From Leptolyngbya subtilissima AS-A7 (GTDB lineage: Bacteria; Cyanobacteriota; Cyanobacteriia; Phormidesmidales; Phormidesmidaceae), in NCBI RefSeq assembly GCF_039962255.1, contig NZ_JAMPKY010000001.1, forward strand, positions 186,001 to 250,000: a DNA stretch of 64,000 bases, written 5' to 3'. Every line of letters starts with the position of its first letter. Position 1 is the stretch's first letter. Both the position numbers and the translations under genes were made by a program. The notes below the pieces were generated by a model that saw only the letters and a list, made by a program, of their open reading frames with translations, ran no database searches and was not told the origin of the DNA. Of this stretch, positions 35,801-45,230 are shown one piece after another.

Positions 35801-37549
35801 CTACTGCAACACGGACTCTAGCTGGTGCTGCTCCCATAGGTTGCGGTAGAGGCCGGGCTGCTGCACCAGGTCGCGGTGGCGGCCCTGCTGCACAATGCGA
35901 CCTTTATCCATCACAAAGATGCGATCGGCGGTGGCGGCGGCAGACATCTGGTGCGAGATAAACAGCACTGTCTTTTGCTGAGTGCCTTCCGAGAGGGCAT
36001 TGAGAATGGCGGTGGCGGTGCGGTTGTCAACGCTGGAGAGGGCGTCGTCGAGCACCAGAATGGGGGCATCGACCACCAAGGCGCGGGCTAGAGCCGTGCG
36101 CTGCCGCTGCCCTCCCGAAAGGGTAATGCCGCGCTCGCCGACGATGGTGTCATAGTGGTGGGGAAAGTTCTGAATCTCTTCATCCATCTGGGCCTGCTTG
36201 GCGGCGTACTGCACCTCGGAGAACTCCATCAAGGGTTCGCCGTAGCGGATGTTGTTGTTGATGCTGGTGCTGAAGAGAAAGCTGTCTTGGGGCACGTAGG
36301 CGATCGCCCGTCTCAAGTCGGCCAAGGGCAGCTCGGTCACATCGTAGCCATCTAGATATAGCTGGCCGGGGCCAATGTCGAGCAGGCGGGGCAGGGCGTT
36401 GGCCAGGGTCGATTTGCCCGAGCCAATGGGGCCGACGATCGCAATTTGCTCCCCCGGCGCAATCTTAAAGTTCACCTCATCCAGTGCCGGGACTTTGCTG
36501 TCGGGGTAGGCGTAGTTGAGGTGGCGGGCCTCTAGGCTGCCCTTGATCTGCTCCAGGGGCAGGGGGATGGCGGTGGCGGCCGTCTGCACCTCCGGTTCGG
36601 CGTCGAGGATTTCTTCAATGCGGTTGATGCTGACCTCGCCGCGCTGGTAGGCGGTGATGGTGAACCCCAGCAGGGCGGTGGGAAACACCAGCCGCTCCAC
36701 ATAGAGCAGCAGGGCTACAAAGTCGCCCACGGTGATCACCCCCTCGGCGATCGCCCCCGCCCCCGTGGCCAAAATCACCAGCAGACCCACACTGGCCAGC
36801 CCCCCCAGCAGCGGAAACAGCATGTTACGGGTGCGGGCCAGCTTGAGGTTGGCGTCGAGCAGGCTGGTGTTGCGGTGGTTAAAGGCGCGGCGCTCGTTCT
36901 CTTCCTGGGCGTAGATTTTGATTAGCGCAATGCCGCTCATGTCTTCTTGAATCAGGTCGCTGAGGTCGGAGATGCGCTCCTGCACATGGAGCTGCTCGTT
37001 GCGCAGGCGATCGCTAAAGGTCTGCACCAGCACCAGCATCAGCGGGTAGACAATCAGCGAAATCAGCGTCAGCCGCACGCTGATTGACAGCATCACCGGC
37101 ACCGTCAGGGCATAGGCAAACAGGGTATTGGCCAAGCTCAAAATCGCAAAGCCCAGCAAGCGGCGAATGTTGTCCACGTCGCTGGTGGCGCGGCTGATCA
37201 GCTCCCCGGCGGTGTTGCGGCCGAAGTAGGCGGGCTCCATGCTCAGCAGGTGCTGAAAGATGCGCTGCTTGAGGTCAAACTCCACCTGGCGGCCCACCCC
37301 AAACAGGGTAATGCGCGACACCATACGAATCACCCACATCACCGAGGCCAGCACCAGCACCAGCAGCGCGTAGTACATGATTCGGTCAAAGCTGAAAGTG
37401 ACCTGAAGCTCGTCGATGCCGTTGCGAATCAGCAGCGGTATCCACACGCCAACCAAGTTCACAATAAATAGTGCAACAACACCCAGGCCAGCCTGCCGCC
37501 AGTGGGGTTTGAGGTAGGTACCCAGTTTTTGTAGCTGCGATCGCGCCAT
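35801..37549 (-). CDS. ABC exporter, fused permease and ATPase (MsbA/MdlB type)
   Basis: A 582-residue half-transporter. Six membrane helices (~15-300) precede the nucleotide-binding domain (~335-575): Walker A VGPIGSGKST, Q-loop YVPQDSFLFS, signature [15 protein letters not shown], Walker B ILVLDDALSSVD and switch His in LFISHQMSA. It should work as a homodimer or pair with another half-transporter. The substrate is not evident; lipid, peptide or drug are all possible. The final codons (WEQHQLESVLQ) are coded by DNA that recurs near 35180-35200. Confidence 0.9.
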   Translation of the reverse strand: MARSQLQKLGTYLKPHWRQAGLGVVALFIVNLVGVWIPLLIRNGIDELQVTFSFDRIMYYALLVLVLASVMWVIRMVSRITLFGVGRQVEFDLKQRIFQHLLSMEPAYFGRNTAGELISRATSDVDNIRRLLGFAILSLANTLFAYALTVPVMLSISVRLTLISLIVYPLMLVLVQTFSDRLRNEQLHVQERISDLSDLIQEDMSGIALIKIYAQEENERRAFNHRNTSLLDANLKLARTRNMLFPLLGGLASVGLLVILATGAGAIAEGVITVGDFVALLLYVERLVFPTALLGFTITAYQRGEVSINRIEEILDAEPEVQTAATAIPLPLEQIKGSLEARHLNYAYPDSKVPALDEVNFKIAPGEQIAIVGPIGSGKSTLANALPRLLDIGPGQLYLDGYDVTELPLADLRRAIAYVPQDSFLFSTSINNNIRYGEPLMEFSEVQYAAKQAQMDEEIQNFPHHYDTIVGERGITLSGGQRQRTALARALVVDAPILVLDDALSSVDNRTATAILNALSEGTQQKTVLFISHQMSAAATADRIFVMDKGRIVQQGRHRDLVQQPGLYRNLWEQHQLESVLQ

Positions 37550-37639
37550 AACATCCGCCCTAATTGCCCCCCTATCCTAGACGAATTTGGCAGGGGCAAT
37601 TGGACGCATACACTGGACTATAGCTGTTTCGTAAATTGC

Positions 37640-37735
37640 CGGAGAGGTACAGGGTATAGGGTTTAAGGTCTACGGTAACGCCCTGCACCCTACACCTTGC
37701 ACCTTGCACCCTATACCCCGACCCTAACTGCTTGG
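37640..37735. repeat. Intergenic inverted repeat of the 'AGGGTATAGGGTTTAAGG' family, copy 2
   Basis: The 19-mer CAGGGTATAGGGTTTAAGG (37650-37668) is identical to 19674-19692. It is followed by C-rich iterations of CACCTTGCACC / CACCCTATACCCC that can pair back. As in copy 1, it lies between two same-direction minus-strand genes. Confidence 0.75.
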
Positions 37736-37776
37736 AGCTCTAGCGCGCCGATTCCTAGCTGTCAAAACGGCTTCAA

Positions 37777-38901
37777 CTAGATCGTCTCAACCACCTCATC
37801 CCACTGCATGCTAAAGGGAGGCAGCCAGCCCCGCAGGTAGTAGTAGATGGCGCTCAGCAGCTCGCCCCAGTAGCGCGTGGTCAGCGCCAGGGCGTTGACG
37901 TTGGGGGCTAGGTCGGCCAGGCTGGCCAGGGTATCGCGGTTTTCCAGGTTGGGGGTGCTATATAGCTCGGTGGGGGCTGCCACCACCTGAATGCCCTCAT
38001 TCTCAAAGGCCAGTGCGGCGCGGCGCATAGTTAAAGCGGGGGCCACCAGCACCACCCGGTTAGCGTCGCGGTTGTTGCGGGCGGTGTCAAAGCGGCCTGA
38101 GCGGGCAGGCGCAGTAAACAACCCCTGCTCGCTTAAAAAGTTCCTTTGATCGACCACTGTGTTGCGAATGTCGGTGCCCGTGGCCTCAACCCGAATGCTC
38201 TCTGAGGGTACGCCCCGACCCACCAGCTGCTGACGAATTGCCTGCCTGAGGGGTTCTTGCTCTTCGCCCGTGCCAAACCGAGGCCCAGCGGTGACGGTCA
38301 CAAAGGGGCGGGCCGCACTAATGCGGTTGTAGACATTGGCAGCACTGTTGAGCTGGGCCACCAGCGCCGGGTCGAGGGGGTTGTCGGCGTCGATGCGGCT
38401 GTTGAGGGCGTTGGTCAGGCGGTAGGCGTCAGCGTTTTCGCCAATCACCACAATTGACACGGCCCGATCGACGGGCACTTGATCGATCGCGGGGCAGATG
38501 TCGCTACATAGCCGCTGCTGGCTGGCGTAGGCCCGCTGCACCGACTGTTCAGAATGGTTGACCAAGGCCCGCGCAATCAGCGGCATGCTGGCGAAGAATA
38601 AAATCAGCAACGCCACCGTCACCATGCGCCCATTGACCTTTTTCATGCCGTCGCTGAGGGACAACGCCAGCAGCGTAATCGCCCCGCCCAGAGGGGTAAG
38701 CGGAAACACCAAAAACTGCCAAAACACCCCAATGGTGCTGTCGTCGGGGAATAAAAACGCCCCCGCAATCAGCGCCAAGATCATGGCTCCGCCGAACCAG
38801 GTCAAAAAGTTGGCGGGAATGAATTTTTTGAGCACCCACCACAGAAAGTAGCCGATGCCAAGCCACAGCAGCAGACGGGTTAATAGATTGAGAATATCCA
38901 T
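37777..38901 (-). CDS. YdcF/ElyC family (DUF218) membrane protein
   Basis: A 374-residue protein with four N-terminal membrane helices (~1-115, e.g. LLLWLGIGYFLWWVLKKFIP and MVTVALLILFFASMPLIARA). A soluble DUF218 domain (~145-345) follows: AVSIVVIGENADAYRLTNAL, FVTVTAGPRFG, ESIRVEATGTDIRNTVVDQ and NRVVLVAPALTMRRAALAF. The family includes ElyC (envelope biogenesis) and SanA. The domain binds nucleotides or lipid-linked sugars in some reports; function here is open. Cys residues in SQQRLCSDICPAID may form a periplasmic disulfide. Confidence 0.85.
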   Translation of the reverse strand: MDILNLLTRLLLWLGIGYFLWWVLKKFIPANFLTWFGGAMILALIAGAFLFPDDSTIGVFWQFLVFPLTPLGGAITLLALSLSDGMKKVNGRMVTVALLILFFASMPLIARALVNHSEQSVQRAYASQQRLCSDICPAIDQVPVDRAVSIVVIGENADAYRLTNALNSRIDADNPLDPALVAQLNSAANVYNRISAARPFVTVTAGPRFGTGEEQEPLRQAIRQQLVGRGVPSESIRVEATGTDIRNTVVDQRNFLSEQGLFTAPARSGRFDTARNNRDANRVVLVAPALTMRRAALAFENEGIQVVAAPTELYSTPNLENRDTLASLADLAPNVNALALTTRYWGELLSAIYYYLRGWLPPFSMQWDEVVETI

Positions 38902-39164
38902 AGTCAGATTGGCAACGGGCAGTTGGGTGCTGTCGGGCGAGGGGCGAAATTTGCGCCCTGGCCTGGGATGGCTTGGCGAGGGCTAACCTGGCCCCGCAGG
39001 AACTCTCTGCAAAGCATACTTCAGTAACGAAAACTCGGGCTATGTGCGGCTCTAATCATCCTCAAAGTCGTTCTTTGGCTATAGAAGACTTTTTAGTCGT
39101 GACCCGGTTGAGGGGCGGGGTTTCGTTCTGTGCTAAAAGGAATGGGTAGCAATAATTGCCGGTT

Positions 39165-40829
39165 ATGAAATCCTTCGGTGCCCCCTGGAAAGCCTCACTG
39201 CCACGGCTCGACGGCTGGACGCTGGGCGTGGGGTTGATCGCCCTGGTGATGCTGCTGCCGGTGGCAATCATTCTCGCCAGCCTGTTTACTAACTCCAGCG
39301 ACGCCTGGGGGCACCTGGCCGCGACGGTGCTGCCCGAATACATTCGCAACTCGCTGGTGCTAATGGTGGGGGTGGGGCTGGGGGTGCTGGCGATCGGGGT
39401 GAGCACCGCCTGGCTGGTGAGCACCTGCCAATTTTGGGGTCGCCGCTGGTTTGAGTGGCTGCTGCTGCTGCCGTTGGCCGCCCCCACCTACATCCTTGCC
39501 TACGTCTATACCGACACGCTGGAGTATTTTGGCCCAGTGCAGACGGCCCTGCGCGGCCTGTTTGGTTGGCAGCAGGCCACCGACTACTGGTTCCCCAACA
39601 TTCGCTCCATTGAGGGGGCGATTTTGCTGTTTAGCCTGACGCTGTATCCCTATGTGTATCTGCTGGCGCGGGTGGCGTTTCTAGAGCAGTCAACCGCGAC
39701 GCTGGAGGCGAGCCGCTGTTTGGGCTGTGGCCCCTGGAGCAGCTTTCGCTCGGTGGCGCTGCCCTTGGCTCGACCGGCGATCGCCGCTGGCACCGCCCTA
39801 GCTCTGATGGAAACCCTGAACGACTTTGGCACTGTGGCCTACTTCAGCGTGCCGACGTTTACTACGGGCATCTATCGCACCTGGTTTGGCATGGGCGATC
39901 GCCCGGCGGCGGTGCAGCTCTCGGCGGTGCTGCTGCTATTTATCTTTGCGCTGGTGGTGCTAGAGCAGCGGTCGCGTCGTCGGGCTCGCTACTACCAGGG
40001 CATGGCCCGCACGATTTCGCAGTCGCGTTACGGGCTGGGCGGGCTGCGGGCGGTGGGGGCCTGGCTGGTCTGCGCCGCCCCCGTGCTGCTGGGGCTGATC
40101 ATTCCCACCGGGCTGCTGCTGGCGATGACGGTGCGCAATGCCGAGGCCACCTTGAATGGCGACTTTGTGGTGCTGGGGTTTAACAGTCTGGTGCTGGCGG
40201 TGTTGGCGGCGGTGCTGGCGGTGCTGCTGGCGCTGGTGATGGCCTACGGTCTGCGGCTCAACGGTAGGCCCTTTCTCACGCTGTCGGTGCAGGGGGCTAA
40301 CCTGGGCTACGCCGTACCCGGCGCGGTGATTGCGGTGGGCACGCTGATTCCTCTGGCGCAGTTTGACAATGCGATCGATGGTTGGATGCGACAGACGTTT
40401 GGAGTTTCTACCGGGCTGCTGCTGAGCGGCACGATTGTTGCGCTGCTGTTTGCCTACCTGGTGCGGTTTTTGGCGGTGAGCTTTGGGGCGATCGAGGCGG
40501 GGTTAGGCAAAATTAAGCCTTCGCTGGATGATGCGGCCCGCAGCCTGGGCCAAACTCCCAACCAAACGCTGATGAAAATTCATCGCCCGCTGCTGGGGAG
40601 CAGCTTGCTCACGGCCACCATGCTGGTGTTTGTGGATGTGATGAAGGAGCTGCCCGCTACGCTGATCATTCGCCCGTTTAATTTCGACACGCTGGCGGTG
40701 CGGGTTTATCAATATGCGGCTGACGAGCGGCTGATCGAGGCTTCGGCCCCGGCGCTGGCGATCATTTTGGTGGGGTTGCTGCCGGTGCTATGGCTGAGCA
40801 AGCAGATCGCCAACGAGGGTAAGGTCTAA
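39165..40829 (+). CDS. futB: Iron(III) ABC transporter permease with two fused membrane halves (FutB/SfuB type)
   Basis: A 554-residue permease of the ferric-iron uptake class. Two homologous halves each have about six helices and an EAA-like loop: EASRCLGCGPWSSFRSVALP (~185-205) and DDAARSLGQTPNQTLMKIHR (~450-470). Typical segments are LLLPLAAPTYILAYVYTDTL, METLNDFGTVAYF and DVMKELPATLIIRPFNFDTL. The ATG at 39165 is used; the upstream in-frame start is a TTG. Its binding protein (futA) is encoded 5.3 kb away on the other strand, with an accessory block between. The ATPase (futC) is not in the window. Confidence 0.9.
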   Translation: MKSFGAPWKASLPRLDGWTLGVGLIALVMLLPVAIILASLFTNSSDAWGHLAATVLPEYIRNSLVLMVGVGLGVLAIGVSTAWLVSTCQFWGRRWFEWLLLLPLAAPTYILAYVYTDTLEYFGPVQTALRGLFGWQQATDYWFPNIRSIEGAILLFSLTLYPYVYLLARVAFLEQSTATLEASRCLGCGPWSSFRSVALPLARPAIAAGTALALMETLNDFGTVAYFSVPTFTTGIYRTWFGMGDRPAAVQLSAVLLLFIFALVVLEQRSRRRARYYQGMARTISQSRYGLGGLRAVGAWLVCAAPVLLGLIIPTGLLLAMTVRNAEATLNGDFVVLGFNSLVLAVLAAVLAVLLALVMAYGLRLNGRPFLTLSVQGANLGYAVPGAVIAVGTLIPLAQFDNAIDGWMRQTFGVSTGLLLSGTIVALLFAYLVRFLAVSFGAIEAGLGKIKPSLDDAARSLGQTPNQTLMKIHRPLLGSSLLTATMLVFVDVMKELPATLIIRPFNFDTLAVRVYQYAADERLIEASAPALAIILVGLLPVLWLSKQIANEGKV

Positions 40830-40861
40830 AATTGGCCGCTGAATGGCATAGATCGCTATGC

Positions 40862-40878
40862 TCTAGACAAGGTCTAGA
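40862..40878 (+). promoter_or_regulatory. Palindromic operator upstream of the intact vapBC pair
   Basis: TCTAGAC and its complement, separated by AAG, form a perfect dyad ending 18 bp before the antitoxin ATG. Toxin-antitoxin complexes of this kind usually autorepress through such a site. A strong ribosome binding site (GGAGG, 40886-40890) lies between it and the start codon. Confidence 0.5.
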
Positions 40879-40896
40879 TCTCCTTGGAGGTATGCC

Positions 40897-41190
40897 ATGA
40901 CTCCACAACTTGAAGCCGCGATCGCTGCCATTCAGCCGCTCTCGCCCACAGAGCGGCTGCAACTGCTGCAAATTCTCACCCAAAGCGATTTGGGCGCAAA
41001 TCCTCAACCCGATATCAAAGTGCTCAGTGCTCAGTTTTGGCAAGGCATCTCACTTCAGCAGCTACGCGATACCCAAAGCCCCACGACCGTTCATAGCCTA
41101 AAAGATCTGGCTGCTGACTTTTGGCCCGTAGAAGACTCGATTGAGGATTTCCTTGCCTTTCTGCGAAAGCAACGCCAGGAAGTGAGCTAG
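40897..41190 (+). CDS. Antitoxin of a type II toxin-antitoxin pair (VapB role)
   Basis: A 97-residue acidic, helical protein: MTPQLEAAIAAIQPLSPTER opens it and AADFWPVEDSIEDFLAFLRK closes it. The ending is typical of cyanobacterial antitoxins placed directly before PIN toxins. No DNA-binding motif can be assigned with confidence. The toxin gene starts 10 bp downstream, and a palindromic site lies upstream, so autoregulation is likely. First gene of the accessory block after futB. Confidence 0.75.
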   Translation: MTPQLEAAIAAIQPLSPTERLQLLQILTQSDLGANPQPDIKVLSAQFWQGISLQQLRDTQSPTTVHSLKDLAADFWPVEDSIEDFLAFLRKQRQEVS

Positions 41191-41200
41191 CTGAATTTTT

Positions 41201-41608
41201 ATGGCTCTTTTGCTCATTGATACAGACATCGCTTCCTTCATCTTCAAAGGTAGTGACTATGCCGACCCTTACCTGCCACTGTTGAGCGATCAGGAATTGG
41301 CACTTTCGTTCATGACCGTTGCTGAACTTTTTCAGTGGGCAATCTTACGTCAATGGGGCGATCGCCGCCTTTCACGGCTAGAGCAATACCTATCAAATTA
41401 TCTTGTTATTCCGGTTGACCAGCCGCTTTGTCGGGAATGGGCACAGGTTCGTAGCGATCGCCAGAGTGGAGGACGACTGATTTCTCCGCAGGATGCTTGG
41501 ATTGCCGCAACAGCTTTACGCTACGGCTTACCGCTAGTTACTCACAACATCAAAGACTTTGCAGGAATTGGGAATCTACAGCTCATTACGCCTCCACCTA
41601 GCAACTAA
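41201..41608 (+). CDS. vapC: VapC-type PIN-domain toxin
   Basis: A 135-residue, apparently intact PIN ribonuclease. The acidic residues that bind Mg2+ are visible: Asp in LLIDTDIASFIF, Glu in MTVAELFQWA, Asp in ISPQDAWIAATALRYG and the closing LVTHNIKDF. VapC enzymes cut tRNA or rRNA when freed from the antitoxin. It lies 10 bp after its antitoxin and should be co-transcribed. Unlike the copy at 35.2 kb it keeps the C-terminal active-site half. Confidence 0.88.
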   Translation: MALLLIDTDIASFIFKGSDYADPYLPLLSDQELALSFMTVAELFQWAILRQWGDRRLSRLEQYLSNYLVIPVDQPLCREWAQVRSDRQSGGRLISPQDAWIAATALRYGLPLVTHNIKDFAGIGNLQLITPPPSN

Positions 41609-41640
41609 CCCGCGAGGTTTGGAAAAGGTGTCTCAGTGTC

Positions 41641-41859
41641 TCAATAGTCTAAACCTGCCATGAAATTGTCAACTGAACCGAACTGGACGTTGCCTTGAGC
41701 AAATTCGTGGCGAACTTGGGCTACGCTCTGGCTGAGTTCTTGGCGGCGCTGGTCTGCGATGCGTTTTTGCAACAGGGTGAGCACAGCCTCTTGATCTTGA
41801 AGGGAAAGAGACTCGACCGCATCAATGGCTTTTTGAAAGGCTGAGATCGGTTTAGGCAT
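41641..41859 (-). CDS. Orphan antitoxin-like small protein
   Basis: A 72-residue helical protein starting MPKPISAFQKAIDAVESLSL and continuing QDQEAVLTLLQKRIADQRRQ, resembling cyanobacterial antitoxin families that precede RelE/ParE or mRNA-interferase toxins. No toxin gene follows: downstream on this strand the intact vapC converges, 32 bp away. The Met at 41859 fits the family start better than the in-frame Met 13 codons earlier. Function may be lost or in trans. Confidence 0.6.
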   Translation of the reverse strand: MPKPISAFQKAIDAVESLSLQDQEAVLTLLQKRIADQRRQELSQSVAQVRHEFAQGNVQFGSVDNFMAGLDY

Positions 41860-42001
41860 AGATTTTGGCGCGTACGCTGGATGGGTTGATCGTAGCACTG
41901 GCAGGAATTGTGATGCGGTAGAGAGACAGGGTAGCCAGAAAGCCGGATAGGCGGGCTATAACTGAGGCGGTAGATGGGTTTTGCAACGTAAAGGCACGGC
42001 G

Positions 42002-45000
42002 ATGGCACAGAATGAGGCATACCGGATAGCGGAAGAGCGGATTGCAGCGGCGCTGAAGGAAGGGGCCACTGAGCTGGATTTGAGTGAATTGGGGCTGACT
42101 GAGGTACCTGCCAATATCACAAATTTAACCGGTCTCACAGCAATTAACCTTTCCAAAAATTAAATCACCGAGATCCCCGAGACGATATTTCAGCTTACCA
42201 ATCTCATAGAGCTTAACCTTCGAGGGAATCAACTCACAGCGATTCCTGAGGCAATTTCAAGGCTAACCAATCTTACATCGCTTGATTTTTCCGAAAACCA
42301 GCTCACGGCAATACCCGAAGGTATATCCAAACTTACGAATCTTACAAGCCTTTACTTTTCTTACAATCGACTCACTCAGATTCCTGAGACAATTGCAACG
42401 TTGACAAAACTCACAGAGCTCTCCTTTTCCGTCAATCGACTCACTCGGATTCCTGAAGCAGTTACAAAGCTGACAAATCTTACAGAGCTTTTCTTTTCTC
42501 AAAATCAGCTAACCGAGATTCCTGAGGCAGTTGCAAAGCTGACAAATCTCACAGAGCTTTACCTTTCTGAAAATCAACTTAAAGAGGTTCCTGTAGTAAT
42601 TGAAAAACTTTCAAAGCTTGAGACTCTTTTCCTCATAGAAAATCAAATTATTGAGATTCCTGAGGCGATAATCAGGCTCACCAATCTTACAAAGCTTTTC
42701 CTTTCTGGCAATCAAATCACTGAGATTCCCGAAGCGATTTCGACGCTAACTAATCTCACAGCGCTTGTCCTTTACGACAATCCTCTTAATCCTATTTTAC
42801 AAAGTGCCTACTCGGGCGGCATGGAGGAGCTTTTTGCCTATCTCAGGAGTCTGCAAAATCCTCAGGAGGTGGAAACCCTCTACGAGGCCAAGCTGGTGTT
42901 AATTGGCGAAGGTGATGTGGGCAAAACCACCCTGCTCAAAGCGCTAACGGGCAAAAAACCTCAGGCGGGCGAGCAAACCACCCACGGCATCAGCATCGAC
43001 ATTCAAGCGCTCAGCTTGCCCCATCCCGACAAAGCTGATATCCAACTCAAATTCAACGCCTGGGATTTTGGTGGGCAAGAGGTGTATCGAGTCACCCACC
43101 AGTTTTTCTTTAGCAAACGCTCCGTCTATCTGCTGCTATGGGAACCCCGTCGTGGCGTGCAGCAGTGCCAGGTCGAAGACTGGCTCAGAATGCTGCGCCT
43201 GCGAGTGGGCGAAGCGGCCCGTGTCATTATCGTTTCTACTCACTGCAAAACCGGGGAGCGCATCGCCCGCATCGACAAACCCGTGCTCAAACGCGACTAC
43301 GGCGACATGATTGTTGACTTTCTTGAAGTTGATAGCTTGATAGACGACCTAGACACAGGTGACAAAGTGGGCATCGCTGCCCTCAAGCAGCTAATCGCCG
43401 AAACTGCCAAAACCTTTGACCAAATGGGGGCCAAGCTCAACCGGGCCTGGCGCGAATCGCGCGATGAACTGCTGGCCTTGGCTGAACCGCGCATTACCTA
43501 CGCCAACTTTACCGCCGTGTGCGAACGTCACGGTCTGAGTGCCATTGCCACTCGCACCCTAGCCGACCTGATGCACGACTTGGGCTACATCGTTTACTAC
43601 GGCGACGACGAAGCGCTGCAAGACGACGTGGTGCTGCAACCAGAATGGTTAACCAAGGCGATCGGCTTTGTGCTGGAAGACCGCACCACCCAAGCCATGG
43701 ACGGCATTTTGCCCGACAGCCGCCTCAAAGAGGTTTTGTTCGACCATCCCTTTGCCAACGAACCCCGCTACGAACCTGAACTATATCCCTTCTTTTTACG
43801 GCTGATGGAGAAATACGATGTCTCCTACCGTTTAGAAGACGGTACTGGTAGCTTGGTCTCTCAACACGTTCCCCAGGTGCGGCCCAGCTTGCCTTGGCTT
43901 CCAGAAGAAGAACCCGAACCCAACCGCCGCCGTATTGCCATGGTCTGCGTCATGGAAGAATCGCCACCGGGGCTAATTCCGTGGATGATTGTGCGTACCC
44001 ACGAGTACATCTATCAGCGCCACGAAAACGACGGCAAAGAGCACCGGCTGCACTGGCAAAAAGGCATGTTTCTACGCAACAACCGTCACGGCGAAGCCAT
44101 GCTGGAGCTGCGCGATAGAGAACTCCACCTCTATACCGAAGCCGTTTGGCCCGAGTATTTCACCAATGTGTTACAGCAAACTCTCCAGACCTTAATTGAT
44201 TACACCTGGCCAGGATTGCAAGGCCGCTACTACTTTGCTGTCCCTTGTCCGACCAAAACAGATAACCAAGCCTGCATGGGTCGCTTTGAAATCGGCGCCC
44301 TACGACAGTTTTTAGAAGAAGGGGATGTTCGTTATCCCTGTCAGTTTTGCCGTACTCGTCACAATATTGTGGACTTGCTCTACGGATTCGAAGAAGAAAC
44401 CACCCGTGAACAGCTCACTCGCATTGAGACCAAAGTTGATCGCGGCTTTGCCGAAATTCAAGATAACCTGGCCGAGTGGGAAAGCCGCATCGCTAACTAC
44501 ACCATGGGCATCATGCGGGCGATCGCCAATGAAGCCAAAGATGGTCCCCGCTTATTCACCCTCGAACCAATCGACGGCAACTGGCGGCGGCTATTCGACA
44601 AACGCTATCGCCTGCACCTGTGGTGCGAAGCCGAAAACTGCCAGCACCGGGTTCATCAGCCCAATTTAGGCGTCTATGAATTTGAAGCCCCCCGCGACTG
44701 GGTGATCGAAGTTGCCCCCTACGCCAACCTCGTCTCGCGGGTTCTGAAAACTGTACTGCCCCTGGCAATTCCTGCCGCCAACCTCTACTTTGGCAAAGAC
44801 ATCATGGACGATTGGACGATTCAGAAGTCTCTAGATGCCATGAAAGATGCTACAGGCACTCTGCTCAAAGAGGATTTTTCTGTCGCTGAACCCGGTCGCC
44901 TAAAGGATAGTCTACTCACCGAAGCCGAGCGATCGGGCCTTCTGGCTCTACATGCCTTTTTGCGCAAAGAAGACCCCCACCATCAGCGGTTAGGGCTAAA

Positions 45001-45091
45001 GCGAATGCCCACCTACACAGGCGATTACCTCTGGCTTTGCGAAGTCCACTATCAAGCCGCCCAGTCCAAAATTCCCGATCGCATCGAATAG
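42002..45091 (+). pseudogene. LRR-Roc-COR (ROCO) GTPase gene interrupted by one in-frame TAA
   Basis: Apart from a TAA at codon 54 (42161-42163) the frame is open for 1029 residues. Residues ~20-275 are ~11 leucine-rich repeats of 23 residues (ENQLTEIPEAVAKLTNLTEL type). Roc (~296-470) has P-loop GEGDVGKTT, DFGGQEVYRV and THCK in the NKxD place. COR (~490-740) has LADLMHDLGYIVYYGDD. A Cys pair set (VPCPTKTDNQAC and YPCQFC, ~746-800) looks like a zinc ribbon, then comes an unassigned helical C-terminal region. Consensus NQITEIPE shows the stop replaced Gln. The ATG has AAAGG upstream. AT-rich LRR DNA contrasts with the GC-rich remainder. Confidence 0.85.
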
Positions 45092-45230
45092 CTTCCTTTC
45101 CAGGCGCAGGCCCAAAGCTCTCTTACGAATGGGTTTGCCCTGGCGATCGCCCATTGCCCCCTGGGCACCTTATTGCAATGGCAGATGGCCGTCATTTGCC
45201 ACACTAAACCATCGCAAAGTGCTCTATCTT

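Noticed and set aside
42161-42163. Alternative genetic code with TAA/TAG as Gln
   Set aside because: Many normal genes in the window end at TAA or TAG at the expected family length.
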